Shown: positions 20,683 through 30,744 of the stretch, piece by piece | Position numbering within the stretch: position 1 is the stretch's first letter | Layout of the letters: every line of letters begins with the position of its first letter | Source: Acidimicrobiales bacterium | Lineage (GTDB): Bacteria; Actinomycetota; Acidimicrobiia; Acidimicrobiales; Bog-793 | Assembly: GCA_035533595.1 (NCBI GenBank) | Contig: DATLTN010000052.1 | Span: 33,555 to 97,554 of the forward strand | Reading direction: 5' to 3' | DNA: 64,000 nt | The notes under the pieces: model-generated | Told to the model about the DNA's origin: nothing | Seen by the model: only the letters and a program-made list of their open reading frames with translations | The model's database searches: none | Made by a program: the position numbers and the translations under genes

Positions 20683-22037
20683 ATCGCCTCGATGAGGCGC
20701 TCGACGCGCTCGTCGTGGGCGCGGAAGGGGTCCTTCAACAAGACGGTGCGCTGGGTCTGGTCGTTCAGCTTGAGGTGCACCCAGTCGACGGTGAAATCCC
20801 GTCGGCGCTCCTTCGCGCGGCGGATGAACTCGCCGCGCAGGCGTGCCCGCGTCGTCGCCGGCGGGTGCTCCATCGCGTCGTTGATCGCCTCGTCGGTGAC
20901 CATCCGCTCCACGGCGTTCTTCGCCTGCAGGCGGTAGAAGACGCCGCGCTCGCGGCTCACGTCGTGGTACTGCAGGTCGAGGAGCGCGACGCGCGGGTGG
21001 CCGAGGGGGAGGCCGTGGCGCTCCCGGTAGCCCTCGATGAGGCGGTGCTTGATCACCCAATCGCACTCGCGGTCGAGCGAGAGGGGGTCCTTCTCGATGC
21101 CCTCCATGCAGTGCTGCCACATCCCGAGCGCCTTCATCTCCTGCTCGGGGAGGCCCCGCTGCTCGGCGTAGCGGACCGCCCGGCCGAGGTACTCGTTCTG
21201 GATGTCGAAGGCGCTCACCTCGCGGCCGTTCGCGAGGCGGACGCGCCGCCGGCAGGTGATGTCGTGGCTGATCTCGCGGATCGCGCGGATCGGGTCCTCG
21301 AGGGTCATGTCGCGCAGCACGATGCCGGGGTCGTCGAGCATCCGCAGCATGATCGCCGCGGTCCCGACCTTCAAGAAGGTCGCGTACTCGCTCATGTTCG
21401 AGTCGCCGACGATGACGTGCAGGCGGCGGTAGCGCTCGGCGTCGGCGTGCGGCTCGTCGCGAGTGTTGATGATCGGGCGCGAGCGCGTCGTCGCGGACGA
21501 GAAGCCCTCCCAGATGTGCTCGGCGCGTTGCGAGATGCAGTAGGCGGCGCCGCGCGCCGTCTGCAGCACCTTGCCCGCCCCGGCGTAGATCTGCCGCGTG
21601 ACGAGGAAGGGGATGAGAACCTGCGCGAAGTGGGCGAGGTCGTCGCGCCTGCCCGTCAGGTAGTTCTCGTGGCAGCCGTAGGAGTTGCCGGCCGAGTCGG
21701 TGTTGTTCTTGAACAGGTAGACCACGCCGCGGATGCCCTCGTCGCGAAGGCGCGCCTCGGCAGAGGCGACGAGGCCCTCGAGGATCCGCTCCCCTGCCTT
21801 GTCGTGGGCGACGAGGTCGAGGACCGAGTCGCACTCGGGGGTCGCGTACTCTGGGTGGCTTCCGACGTCGAGGTAGAGGCGGGCACCGTTCTCGAGGAAG
21901 ACGTTGGAGGAGCGCCCCCACGAGACGACGCGGCGGAACAGGTAACGGGCGACCTCGTCGGGGCTGAGGCGGCGCTGGCCGCGCAGCGTGCAGGTGACGC
22001 CGTACTCGTTCTCGATTCCGAAGATCCGACGGTCCAC
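20679..22037 (-). CDS. pafA: Pup–protein ligase PafA
   Basis: Forms an isopeptide bond between the C-terminal Glu of Pup and substrate lysines, using ATP. The 452-residue length is typical. The glutamine-synthetase-like fold shows the metal/ATP-binding start FGIENEYG (Glu9, Glu11), the catalytic base region [10 protein letters not shown] (Asp57), YKN-type [18 protein letters not shown] and [13 protein letters not shown]. The latter two are shared with Dop upstream. GTG 22037 is preceded by TAGGTT with a 6-nt spacer, suggesting that pafA also has its own leaderless transcript. Because Pup ends in Glu here, PafA can use it directly. Confidence 0.97.
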   Translation of the reverse strand: MDRRIFGIENEYGVTCTLRGQRRLSPDEVARYLFRRVVSWGRSSNVFLENGARLYLDVGSHPEYATPECDSVLDLVAHDKAGERILEGLVASAEARLRDEGIRGVVYLFKNNTDSAGNSYGCHENYLTGRRDDLAHFAQVLIPFLVTRQIYAGAGKVLQTARGAAYCISQRAEHIWEGFSSATTRSRPIINTRDEPHADAERYRRLHVIVGDSNMSEYATFLKVGTAAIMLRMLDDPGIVLRDMTLEDPIRAIREISHDITCRRRVRLANGREVSAFDIQNEYLGRAVRYAEQRGLPEQEMKALGMWQHCMEGIEKDPLSLDRECDWVIKHRLIEGYRERHGLPLGHPRVALLDLQYHDVSRERGVFYRLQAKNAVERMVTDEAINDAMEHPPATTRARLRGEFIRRAKERRRDFTVDWVHLKLNDQTQRTVLLKDPFRAHDERVERLIEAM

Positions 22038-22043
22038 GCCGAG

Positions 22044-22049
22044 AACCTA
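22044..22049 (-). promoter_or_regulatory. Possible leaderless -10 box for pafA
   Basis: TAGGTT on the minus strand lies 6 nt before the pafA GTG, with no Shine-Dalgarno in between, in the 59-bp gap after prcA. A -35 element is not obvious. The same geometry occurs at ruvC, thiO, dop and the M48 gene. Confidence 0.4.
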
Positions 22050-22096
22050 CAGGTCGCGGCGCGAGCTGGAGCACCGCCGAGAGGGATCTTCGATGG

Positions 22097-22780
22097 TCAG
22101 GCCGCGGTTTCGAGGAGCGCGGCGAGCTGTTCGGCGCTCGGGCGGTGGAAGGCCCGCCGGCCGTTGCCACGCGAGAGGAGCCCCACCTCGAGGTCGGCGG
22201 CGCGCAGCGTTCGCTCGCCGCCGAGGGCCGCGACGCCGGTGCGGAGCGCCGCCGCGAGGTCGGCTTCGGCCTCGAAAGCCGCCTCCACGCGCTGGGTGAT
22301 CGCCTCGGCCTCGCCGCCGAGGACGGTGAAGCGCTCCTTGTCGGCGACCGTGCCGTCGTAGGCGATGTGGTAGAGCCGGTAGTCCTCGGCGCTCTCGCCG
22401 AGCTCGGCGACGAGAATCTCCACCTCGAGCGGCTTCATCTCGTGGGTGAAGACCTGCCCGAGGTACTGGGCGTAGAGGTTGGCGAGCGAGCGGGCGTCGA
22501 CGTCCTCGCGCGAGTAGGTGTAGCCCTTGGTGTCCGCGTGGCGGATGCCGGCGACGCGCAGCTGATCGAACTCGTTGAACTTGCCGACCCCGGCGAAGGC
22601 GACGCGGTCGTAGATCTCGCTGATCTTGTGGAGGGTCCGCGAGGGGTTCTCGGTGACCATCACGATGCCGTCGGCGTAGGTGAGCGCGACGAGCGAGCGA
22701 CCGCGGGCGATGCCCTTCTGGGCGTACTCGGCGCGGTCCTTCATCACTTGCTCGGGGGCGACGTAGTAGGGCATGCTCAT
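22097..22780 (-). CDS. prcA: Proteasome alpha subunit PrcA
   Basis: Non-catalytic outer-ring subunit of the 20S proteasome, which gates entry and docks the Mpa ATPase. The 227-residue protein shows the alpha-type N-terminal helix region (PYYVAPEQVMKDRAEYAQKG) and the strand pattern SLVALTYADGIVMVTENPS. It has no N-terminal active Thr after Gly. ATG 22780 overlaps the prcB stop (ATGA), so the two subunits are translationally coupled, which fits their 1:1 stoichiometry. The C-terminal half diverges, as is usual for this family. Confidence 0.95.
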   Translation of the reverse strand: MSMPYYVAPEQVMKDRAEYAQKGIARGRSLVALTYADGIVMVTENPSRTLHKISEIYDRVAFAGVGKFNEFDQLRVAGIRHADTKGYTYSREDVDARSLANLYAQYLGQVFTHEMKPLEVEILVAELGESAEDYRLYHIAYDGTVADKERFTVLGGEAEAITQRVEAAFEAEADLAAALRTGVAALGGERTLRAADLEVGLLSRGNGRRAFHRPSAEQLAALLETAA

Positions 22781-23586
22781 CGGGAGCCGCCCCCTTCCCG
22801 GTTCGCCGCGGCCCGCCGCTCGAGGACGGCGCCGAAGCGCTCGGCCACCTCGTCGTCGCCGATGCGCTGGTAGCCGCCGCTGTCGACGGTGGCGATGATC
22901 GGGTAGATGCCGCGCACGGGGTCGGGGCCACCGGTCGCGGCGTCCTCGTCGGCGGCCTGGTAGAGGGCCTCGACGGCGAGCTCCACCGCCTCGTCGCGCG
23001 AGAGCGCCTCGCGAAAACCCAGCTTGATCGTCGTGCGGGCGTCACGCCCGCCCGAGCCCGTCGCCGAGAAGTCGCGCTCCTCGTAACGGCCGCCAGTGAC
23101 GTCGTAGGTGAAGATCCGGCCGTACATCCGGCGCTCGTCGTAGCCGGCGAACAGCGGCACGACGGCAAGGCCCTGCATCGCCATCGGCAGGTGGCTGCGC
23201 AGCATCTGGGAGAGCTGGTTGGCCTTGCCCTCCAGGCTGAGCGCCGCGCCCTCCACCTTCTCGTAGTGCTCCAGCTGGGTCTGGAAGAGGCGCACCATCT
23301 CGATCGCCGGCCCGGCGGCGCCGGCGATGCCGACCACGGAGTAGTGGTCGGCCGGGAAGACCTTCTCGATGCCGCGGTGGGCGATCGAGACGCCCTCGGT
23401 GGCGCGGCGGTCACCGGCCATCACGACCCCCTCCGCGTAGCGGAGGGCCGCGATCGTGGTCCCGTGCGGGATCTCACCGAGGGTGTTCGACGATCCCCCG
23501 GCGAGCGCCTCGGGGGCGGCGCGGCGCAGGAGGTCGGTGAAGCTCGGACCTGGGTCCTCGTCTGGCGCGTAGAGGTGGAGGCTCAT
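22777..23586 (-). CDS. prcB: Proteasome beta subunit PrcB
   Basis: Catalytic subunit of the 20S core. The 269-residue precursor has a 42-residue propeptide ending in PHG. Autocleavage would expose Thr43 (TTIAALRYAEGVVMAGDRRAT), the N-terminal nucleophile, with Asp and Lys partners in the usual strands. The SGGRDARTTIKLG region includes a typical GSGG-type turn near the active site. It is preceded by pup with a 35-bp gap and overlaps prcA. The order pup-prcB-prcA matches mycobacteria. Confidence 0.96.
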   Translation of the reverse strand: MSLHLYAPDEDPGPSFTDLLRRAAPEALAGGSSNTLGEIPHGTTIAALRYAEGVVMAGDRRATEGVSIAHRGIEKVFPADHYSVVGIAGAAGPAIEMVRLFQTQLEHYEKVEGAALSLEGKANQLSQMLRSHLPMAMQGLAVVPLFAGYDERRMYGRIFTYDVTGGRYEERDFSATGSGGRDARTTIKLGFREALSRDEAVELAVEALYQAADEDAATGGPDPVRGIYPIIATVDSGGYQRIGDDEVAERFGAVLERRAAANREGGGSR

Positions 23587-23621
23587 CGGGGCGCCACCCT
23601 AGCGGCGGTCGGCGACGGCGG

Positions 23622-23819
23622 TTACTCGCCGCCTTTCTGCACGTAGTTGCGCACGAACTCCTCGGCGTTGTCCTCGAGGACCTCGTCGATCTCGTCCAGC
23701 AGCTCGTCGATCTCGGCCTTCAGACGCTCCGCGCGCTCGGTCGACTGCGGCGCCTCTTCGACGGCCGCCTGTTCCTCGCGCGGGGGAGCTGTCCTTCGCT
23801 TCTGCTCTCGTTCAGCCAT
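23622..23819 (-). CDS. pup: Prokaryotic ubiquitin-like protein Pup, ending in GGE
   Basis: A 65-residue disordered tag for proteasomal degradation. It has the Pup pattern: charged N-terminus (REQKRRTAPPREEQ), coiled-coil-forming segment (RLKAEIDELLDEIDEVL) that binds Mpa, and the C-terminal FVRNYVQKGGE. The final residue is Glu, not Gln, so PafA can attach it without prior deamidation by Dop. Start ATG has GGGAGG about 4 nt upstream. A 99-bp gap separates it from dop; no clear promoter was identified there. Confidence 0.97.
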   Translation of the reverse strand: MAEREQKRRTAPPREEQAAVEEAPQSTERAERLKAEIDELLDEIDEVLEDNAEEFVRNYVQKGGE

Positions 23820-23918
23820 GTTCCTCCCTCAGGTCCCCCCGGTGTACTACGTGGCCCGTCCCTGCGGTGGTATCCCGCTCTCCCCTGTCGCACAAAGGAC
23901 GGTGCTCCTCCTCCGTCG

Positions 23919-25433
23919 TCACGCCCCGAAGGTCGGGTCCACCGGCGAGGACCCGCCGAGGCGATCGATGAGCTCATGCGGGCTCTTCGACTCCGCTAGC
24001 AGCGTATCGACATGCCCAGAGCTGCCACGCAGCGGGTCCATCATCGGCACCCGCCGGAGTGGCCCCTCGCCCAGGTCGAAGATGATCGAGTCCCAGTTGG
24101 CGGCCACGATGTACTTCGCGAAGCGCTTCAGGCACTCGCCGCGGAAATACGCGCGCGTGGTGCGTGGCGGGTCGGTAATCGCGGCCAGCACCTCCTCCTC
24201 GCTGATCAGCCGCTCCATGTTGAGGCGGGCGAAGAGGGAGCGCTCCGGGCGCAGGTCGTGGTACTGCAGGTCGAGCGCCTGCACCCGGTGGTCGTCCTCG
24301 GGGCAGTCGTGACGGGCGCAGTAGGCGTCGATCAGTTCGCGCTTCGCGACCCAGTCGAGCTGGCGCTTCAGCTGCGCGGGGTCGTTCTCCAGGTCGACGA
24401 GCACCGACTCCCAGCGCTCGAGGACCTCCTCGCCCACGGCCTCGGGGCCGAGCGCCTCGAGGCCGCGCTCGTCGGCGTACTTGCGGGCGAGGTCGAACAG
24501 CTCCCACTGCAGCTCGATGGCGGTCATCCGCTGGCCGCTCACGAGCTCGAGGGGCAGCTGCAGGGAGAGGTCGTGCGAGACGTCGTGCATCGCCCGCACG
24601 GGCTGCGCGAGGACGAGCTCGCGCGCGGTGAGTGCGTCGTCCTCGATCAGGCAGAGCACGATCGCCGAGACGCCGACCTTCAAGAAGGCGGCGACCTCGG
24701 CGAGGTTGGCGTCGCCGGTGATCACGTGCAGGCGGCGGTAGCGGCCGGGGTCCGAATGCGGCTCGTCGCGGGTGTTGATGATCGGCCGCTTGAGCGTCGT
24801 CTCGAGGCCCACCTCCTCCTCGAAGAAGTCGGCGCGCTGGCTGAGCTCGAAGCCCCTGCGGCGGCTCCCCTCCTCCTCGCAGCCGACCTTCCCGGCGCCG
24901 GTGTACACCTGCCGAGTGACGAGGTGGACGGTGAACTCGCGGGCGATGCGGGCGAAGGGCAGCTCGCGGTGCAGGAGGTAGTTCTCGTGGCAGCCGTAGG
25001 AGTTGCCCTTGCCGTCGGAATTGTTCTTGTAGATGACGATCTCGTCGCCGGCCGGGAGGACCCGCTTGGCGGCGGCCATCGAGCGCTGCAGGATGACCTC
25101 GCCGGCGCGGTCGAAGGTCAACAGCTCGCGGACGTTCGAGCATTCCGGGGAGGAGTACTCGGGGTGGGCGTGGTCGACGTAGTAGCGGGCGCCGTTGGTG
25201 AGCACCGTGTTCACGAGGTGCGTCTCGATCTCGGGCGCGGCGTTGCCGTCGCGCACGAAGCCGCGGGCGTCCTGGCCCGGGGACTCGTCCTCGAAGTCCC
25301 AGCCGATCTTGCCGGCGAGATCCGCCACGTAGGCGTTGATGAGCAGCGACGACGCGCTCGTCGGGTTCGACTCCGCCGAGATTGCGTGGATGCCGTACTC
25401 CGTCTCGATGCCGAGGACCTTCGGGACCGCCAT
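23919..25433 (-). CDS. dop: Depupylase/deamidase Dop
   Basis: PafA homologue that removes Pup from tagged proteins, and deamidates Pup-Gln where needed. The 504-residue protein starts with LGIETEYGIHA (metal-binding Glu10), followed by a Dop-type insertion absent from PafA (about residues 37-60). It has YYVDHAHPEYSSPE with the catalytic Asp, [19 protein letters not shown] and [13 protein letters not shown]. With Pup already ending in Glu, depupylation is its likely job here. ATG 25433 is preceded by TAGCTT with a 6-nt spacer, consistent with a leaderless transcript in addition to read-through from mpa. Confidence 0.96.
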   Translation of the reverse strand: MAVPKVLGIETEYGIHAISAESNPTSASSLLINAYVADLAGKIGWDFEDESPGQDARGFVRDGNAAPEIETHLVNTVLTNGARYYVDHAHPEYSSPECSNVRELLTFDRAGEVILQRSMAAAKRVLPAGDEIVIYKNNSDGKGNSYGCHENYLLHRELPFARIAREFTVHLVTRQVYTGAGKVGCEEEGSRRRGFELSQRADFFEEEVGLETTLKRPIINTRDEPHSDPGRYRRLHVITGDANLAEVAAFLKVGVSAIVLCLIEDDALTARELVLAQPVRAMHDVSHDLSLQLPLELVSGQRMTAIELQWELFDLARKYADERGLEALGPEAVGEEVLERWESVLVDLENDPAQLKRQLDWVAKRELIDAYCARHDCPEDDHRVQALDLQYHDLRPERSLFARLNMERLISEEEVLAAITDPPRTTRAYFRGECLKRFAKYIVAANWDSIIFDLGEGPLRRVPMMDPLRGSSGHVDTLLAESKSPHELIDRLGGSSPVDPTFGA

Positions 25434-25439
25434 AGCCCG

Positions 25440-25445
25440 AAGCTA
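25440..25445 (-). promoter_or_regulatory. Possible leaderless -10 box for dop
   Basis: Minus-strand TAGCTT lies 6 nt before the dop ATG in the 55-bp gap after mpa. No Shine-Dalgarno precedes the ATG and no convincing -35 is seen, so the call rests on spacing and on similar boxes elsewhere. Confidence 0.3.
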
Positions 25446-25446
25446 A

Positions 25447-27648
<2,202 letters not shown>

Positions 27649-27681
27649 CGCCGGGCTGAGGGCCGCTCAGCGGCCCCCTCC

Positions 27682-28557
27682 TCACTCCTCGGTGAGCGCC
27701 GCCTGCTCGCCGCCCGCCTCGCTCCAGCCGCTCTCCGCGCCCGCACTTTCGTGATCGGGGTCGAGCAGCGCGCCCTTCGCGGCGAGGCGCGCGGAGGTGA
27801 GGAAGCCGGTGTGGGCCACCATCCGGTGGTCCGGTCGCACCGATCGTCCCTCGATGTGCCAGCTGCGGTGGAGGACCTCGATCGTCTCGGCGAGCACGAA
27901 GCCGCAGCGCCCGAGCACGCCGCGCAGCTGCGCCGTCTGGTTGATCGAAGGGAGGTAGGCGCACAGCACGCCCCCCGGTTCGAGTGCGCTCGTGAGGTGC
28001 GGGACGACCCGCCAGGGCTCGGGGAGGTCGAGCAGCGCGCGCTGGAAGCCGCTCTCGTCGATTCCTTCGTAGGCGTCGCGCTCCTCCACCCGGTAGTGCG
28101 CGAGCGTGCCGGTCGCCGCCTCCACGTTGTGGCGGGCGCGCGCCGCGAAGTCGGCGCGGAGCTCGTAGCCGACCACCTCGCAGCCGGCACGAAGGGCGGC
28201 GATGGAGAGCGCACCGGAGCCCACACCGCTCTCAAAGACACGCGCTCCCGGGTAGAGGTCGGCGGCGATGAGGATCGCCCCGAGGTCCTTCGGGTAGATC
28301 ACCTGCGCGCCGCGCGGCATCTTCAAGATGAGGTCCGAGAGGGTCGGCCGGAAGGCGAGGAAGCGCCGCGGCTCACCGGGCGCGCCCTCGCGGCGGCGGA
28401 CGACGATCTGGGTCCCCTCTTCGGCGCCGATCACGGCGTCGAAGTCGACGACGCCGGAGTGGCTCTGGAACGAGCCCCCCGCGTCGAGGCGCACGAGGTA
28501 GCGGCGATCCCGGCCGTCGATCAGCAGGACCCGCTCGCCTGCGGTGAAGACCCCCAC
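27682..28557 (-). CDS. trmI: tRNA (adenine-58-N1)-methyltransferase
   Basis: SAM-dependent enzyme that methylates A58 in the T-loop of tRNA. The 291-residue protein has an N-terminal beta domain (GERVLLIDGRDRRYLVRL). The Rossmann fold follows, with motif I ARVFESGVGSGALSIAAL, acidic loop VGYELRADFAARAR and the catalytic region ALLDLPEPWRVVPHL, a hallmark of TrmI. In mycobacteria the homologue Rv2118c also lies next to the mpa/dop region, so the order is conserved. GTG 28557 starts the conserved sequence; the gene follows three small genes on the same strand. Confidence 0.94.
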   Translation of the reverse strand: MGVFTAGERVLLIDGRDRRYLVRLDAGGSFQSHSGVVDFDAVIGAEEGTQIVVRRREGAPGEPRRFLAFRPTLSDLILKMPRGAQVIYPKDLGAILIAADLYPGARVFESGVGSGALSIAALRAGCEVVGYELRADFAARARHNVEAATGTLAHYRVEERDAYEGIDESGFQRALLDLPEPWRVVPHLTSALEPGGVLCAYLPSINQTAQLRGVLGRCGFVLAETIEVLHRSWHIEGRSVRPDHRMVAHTGFLTSARLAAKGALLDPDHESAGAESGWSEAGGEQAALTEE

Positions 28558-28585
28558 GATCAGCGCCGCCCGCCGCGGCGACCGC

Positions 28586-28834
28586 TCACGCCTGCTCGGC
28601 TTCGGCGGTGTCCTTGCCTCGGCGACGGCGCGGCGGCGCGACGTGGGTCACGGTGAGCGACTCGCCGACGCGCAGCTCCTCGCGGATCACCTTCGGCGAC
28701 TCCGGCCGCAGCAGCAGCCTCGCCAGCCCGGCGGCCGCGGCGACCATCAGCCATGCGGCGTTACCCTCGAGCAGCCCCTGGCGCAGGCCGCGGCGCAGCA
28801 GTCGGCGGGCGACGCCGTCGATGAGGCCGATCAT
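28586..28834 (-). CDS. Small hypothetical protein with one hydrophobic segment
   Basis: An 82-residue protein, not recognised. Its N-terminal third is amphipathic and basic (RRLLRRGLRQGLLEG). A hydrophobic stretch AAWLMVAAAAGLARLLL could be a membrane helix. The end is a charged tail with RRRRGKD. Its ATG shares a base with the stop of the preceding gene (TGATG), which supports it as a real gene in a three-gene set. It lies 28 bp before trmI. Confidence 0.6.
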   Translation of the reverse strand: MIGLIDGVARRLLRRGLRQGLLEGNAAWLMVAAAAGLARLLLRPESPKVIREELRVGESLTVTHVAPPRRRRGKDTAEAEQA

Positions 28835-29079
28835 CAGGCCCGCCGGATCTCGAGGACGGTGGCGCGCTTGCGCCCACGACGGCGGCCGAGCAGGTAGGTG
28901 CCGGCGATGAAGGCGACGAGACCGACCACCCCGCCCACGAGCACGTTCTGACGGGAGCCTGCGAGCGCCTCGCGGGTGCCTCCCGTGAGGGCGCGCAGGC
29001 GTCCCTCGATGTCGGAGAGGGAGATCCGGTCCTCTCCCCCACCGTCGGTCACGAGCAGGAAGTCCAGACGACGGCTCAC
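28834..29079 (-). CDS. Small membrane protein, unknown function
   Basis: An 81-residue protein with a soluble N-terminal half, including a likely helix (DIEGRLRALTGGTREALAG), and one clear membrane segment (VLVGGVVGLVAFIAGTYLL) followed by a very basic RRRGRKR anchor. GTG 29079 overlaps the stop of the holin-like gene (GTGA). It resembles small single-span proteins often found beside holin-X-like genes in actinobacteria, but I cannot assign a family with confidence. Confidence 0.65.
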   Translation of the reverse strand: MSRRLDFLLVTDGGGEDRISLSDIEGRLRALTGGTREALAGSRQNVLVGGVVGLVAFIAGTYLLGRRRGRKRATVLEIRRA

Positions 29080-29465
29080 GGTTCCTCCCGGTGCGGCCCC
29101 GCCCCGTGGCGGTCGCCGTTCAGGCCGCGCACCGTGAGCGCGACGAACGCGGCGACGAGCGCCACGCCGGCGATGGCGGCGAAGAGATAGGGGGCGAAGG
29201 ACCAGTTGCCGGCGAAGGTGGTGCCGCTCTCGGCCTGGGTGAGGCGGAGCACGCCGACCACGACGAACAGCCCTCCGAGGCCGAAGGCGAGCGCCCCGGC
29301 GAGGCCGTAGGCGAGGACGCGGCCGAGCCGCTTGATCGGCCCGACGGTCTCCTGCACGACGTAACGGCGCAGCAGCGTCACCGTCTCGGAGAGCGAGGGT
29401 CCGCCCGCGCCGGTGCTCTGCACGGCGCTCTTGTTGCGCCCGAGATGCAACCGACCGATCTTCAC
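29076..29465 (-). CDS. Holin-X/phage-holin-like small membrane protein
   Basis: A 129-residue protein with two membrane segments (AYGLAGALAFGLGGLFVVVGVLRL and APYLFAAIAGVALVAAFVALTV) joined by a short loop. Before them a soluble helix ends in ETVGPIKRLGRVL. This arrangement fits the actinobacterial putative holin-X (phage_holin_3_6-like) family, which is widespread in chromosomes and not necessarily of phage origin; no other phage gene is nearby. It is the first gene of the small cluster leading to trmI and diverges from transaldolase. Confidence 0.65.
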   Translation of the reverse strand: MKIGRLHLGRNKSAVQSTGAGGPSLSETVTLLRRYVVQETVGPIKRLGRVLAYGLAGALAFGLGGLFVVVGVLRLTQAESGTTFAGNWSFAPYLFAAIAGVALVAAFVALTVRGLNGDRHGAGPHREEP

Positions 29466-29569
29466 GCAGTCCCTCCGGTTAGTCCCCTACCCATCTGGCG
29501 CCGCGAGGCTACCCGCGACCCCCACCGACCTCTTTCCACGGCGGCGCCGGGAGGGCCGGCGGAGCTGCC

Positions 29570-29575
29570 TAGAGT
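29570..29575 (+). promoter_or_regulatory. Transaldolase -10 box TAGAGT
   Basis: TAGAGT lies 35 bp before the transaldolase ATG in the 145-bp gap separating it from the divergent holin-like gene. It is the same hexamer as for the ferredoxin and collagen-like genes. It would start the pentose-phosphate operon; the -35 element is not clear. Confidence 0.4.
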
Positions 29576-29610
29576 CGAAAGGCGCGGTCGCGCCACGCCG
29601 AGGAGGACAG

Positions 29611-30744
29611 ATGACCCGTTTGCACGATCTCTACCGCCTCGGCGGCCAGAGCCCCTGGATCGACGACCTGAAGCGCTCCTACGTCGCCGCCGGCGGCCTC
29701 GAGGAGCTGGTCGCGAAGGGCATCCGCGGCGTGACCTCCAACCCGACGATCATGGCCAAGGCGATCGAGGCGGGGAGCGACTACGACGAGCAGTTCTTCG
29801 ACCTCGTCGCCGCCGGCTCGACCGTCGAGGAGGCCTACTGGGAGCTCGTGCTCTTCGACGTCCTCGGCGCCTCACGCATCTTGCGCCCGGTCTTCGACGA
29901 GGCGCGAGGCGGCGACGGCTTCGTCTCGATCGAGGTCTCGCCGGCCGTCGCGCACGACACCGAGGCGACGATCGCGATGGCCCGCGACCTGCACCGCCGC
30001 CTCGAGCGGCCGAACGCCTTTGTGAAGATCCCCGCGACCCTCGAAGGCGTCCCGGCGATCGAGGAGATGATCGCCGGCGGGCACAGCATCAACGTCACGC
30101 TGATCTTCTCCCTCGAGCGCTACACGGCCGTGATCGAGGCCTACCTGCGCGGCCTCGAGCGCTTCGCCGCCGGCGGCGGCGACCTCTCGACCGTCGCCTC
30201 GGTCGCCTCGTTCTTCGTGAGCCGCGTCGACACCGAGGTCGACCGCCGCCTCGAGGCGATCGCCGCTGGCGCGCCCGGGAGCGCCACGGCCCGTGAGGCC
30301 GAGGCGCTGCGCGGCAAGGCTGCCGTCGCACAGGCCCGCCTCGCCTACGCGCTGTTCAGCGAGCGCTTCGGCGACGGGCGCTTCGCCGCGCTCGCCGAAA
30401 AGGGCGCCCGTCGCCAGCGCCCGCTGTGGGCCTCCACCTCCACCAAGAACCCGGTCTATCCCGACCTCCTCTACGTCGAAGGGCTCATCGGCCCCGACAC
30501 GGTGGACACGATGCCCGGCCCGACGGCCGACGCCTTCCTCGACCACGGGACCGTGGCACGGACCGTCGACGAGGACCCCGAGGGGGCGCGCTCGGTCATC
30601 GAGCGCCTCGGGACCGTCGGCGTCGACCTCGCCGACGTCACCGAACAGATCGAGCACGAGGGTGTGACCTCCTTCGCGAAGTCCTTCGACGAGGTCATCG
30701 AGAAGCTGGAGGAGAAGGCGGCCTCGGCCCCCAAGCACCCCTGA
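29611..30744 (+). CDS. tal: Transaldolase
   Basis: Transfers a dihydroxyacetone unit between sedoheptulose 7-phosphate and glyceraldehyde 3-phosphate in the non-oxidative pentose phosphate pathway. The 377-residue protein matches the long actinobacterial type. Recognisable blocks are GIRGVTSNPTIMAKAI, VSIEVSPAVAHDTEATI, AFVKIPATLEGVPAI (Schiff-base Lys), HSINVTLIFSLERY, and RPLWASTSTKNPVYPDLLYV near the C-terminus. A strong AGGAGG is 4 nt before ATG 29611. The stop overlaps an apparent CTG start of the isomerase-like gene; transaldolase-isomerase fusions exist in other bacteria, so this coupling fits. Confidence 0.96.
   Translation: MTRLHDLYRLGGQSPWIDDLKRSYVAAGGLEELVAKGIRGVTSNPTIMAKAIEAGSDYDEQFFDLVAAGSTVEEAYWELVLFDVLGASRILRPVFDEARGGDGFVSIEVSPAVAHDTEATIAMARDLHRRLERPNAFVKIPATLEGVPAIEEMIAGGHSINVTLIFSLERYTAVIEAYLRGLERFAAGGGDLSTVASVASFFVSRVDTEVDRRLEAIAAGAPGSATAREAEALRGKAAVAQARLAYALFSERFGDGRFAALAEKGARRQRPLWASTSTKNPVYPDLLYVEGLIGPDTVDTMPGPTADAFLDHGTVARTVDEDPEGARSVIERLGTVGVDLADVTEQIEHEGVTSFAKSFDEVIEKLEEKAASAPKHP

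Noticed and set aside
29076..29465. Prophage remnant
   Set aside because: Only a holin-like membrane protein is present; no integrase, portal, tail or lysin gene, and composition equals the surroundings.
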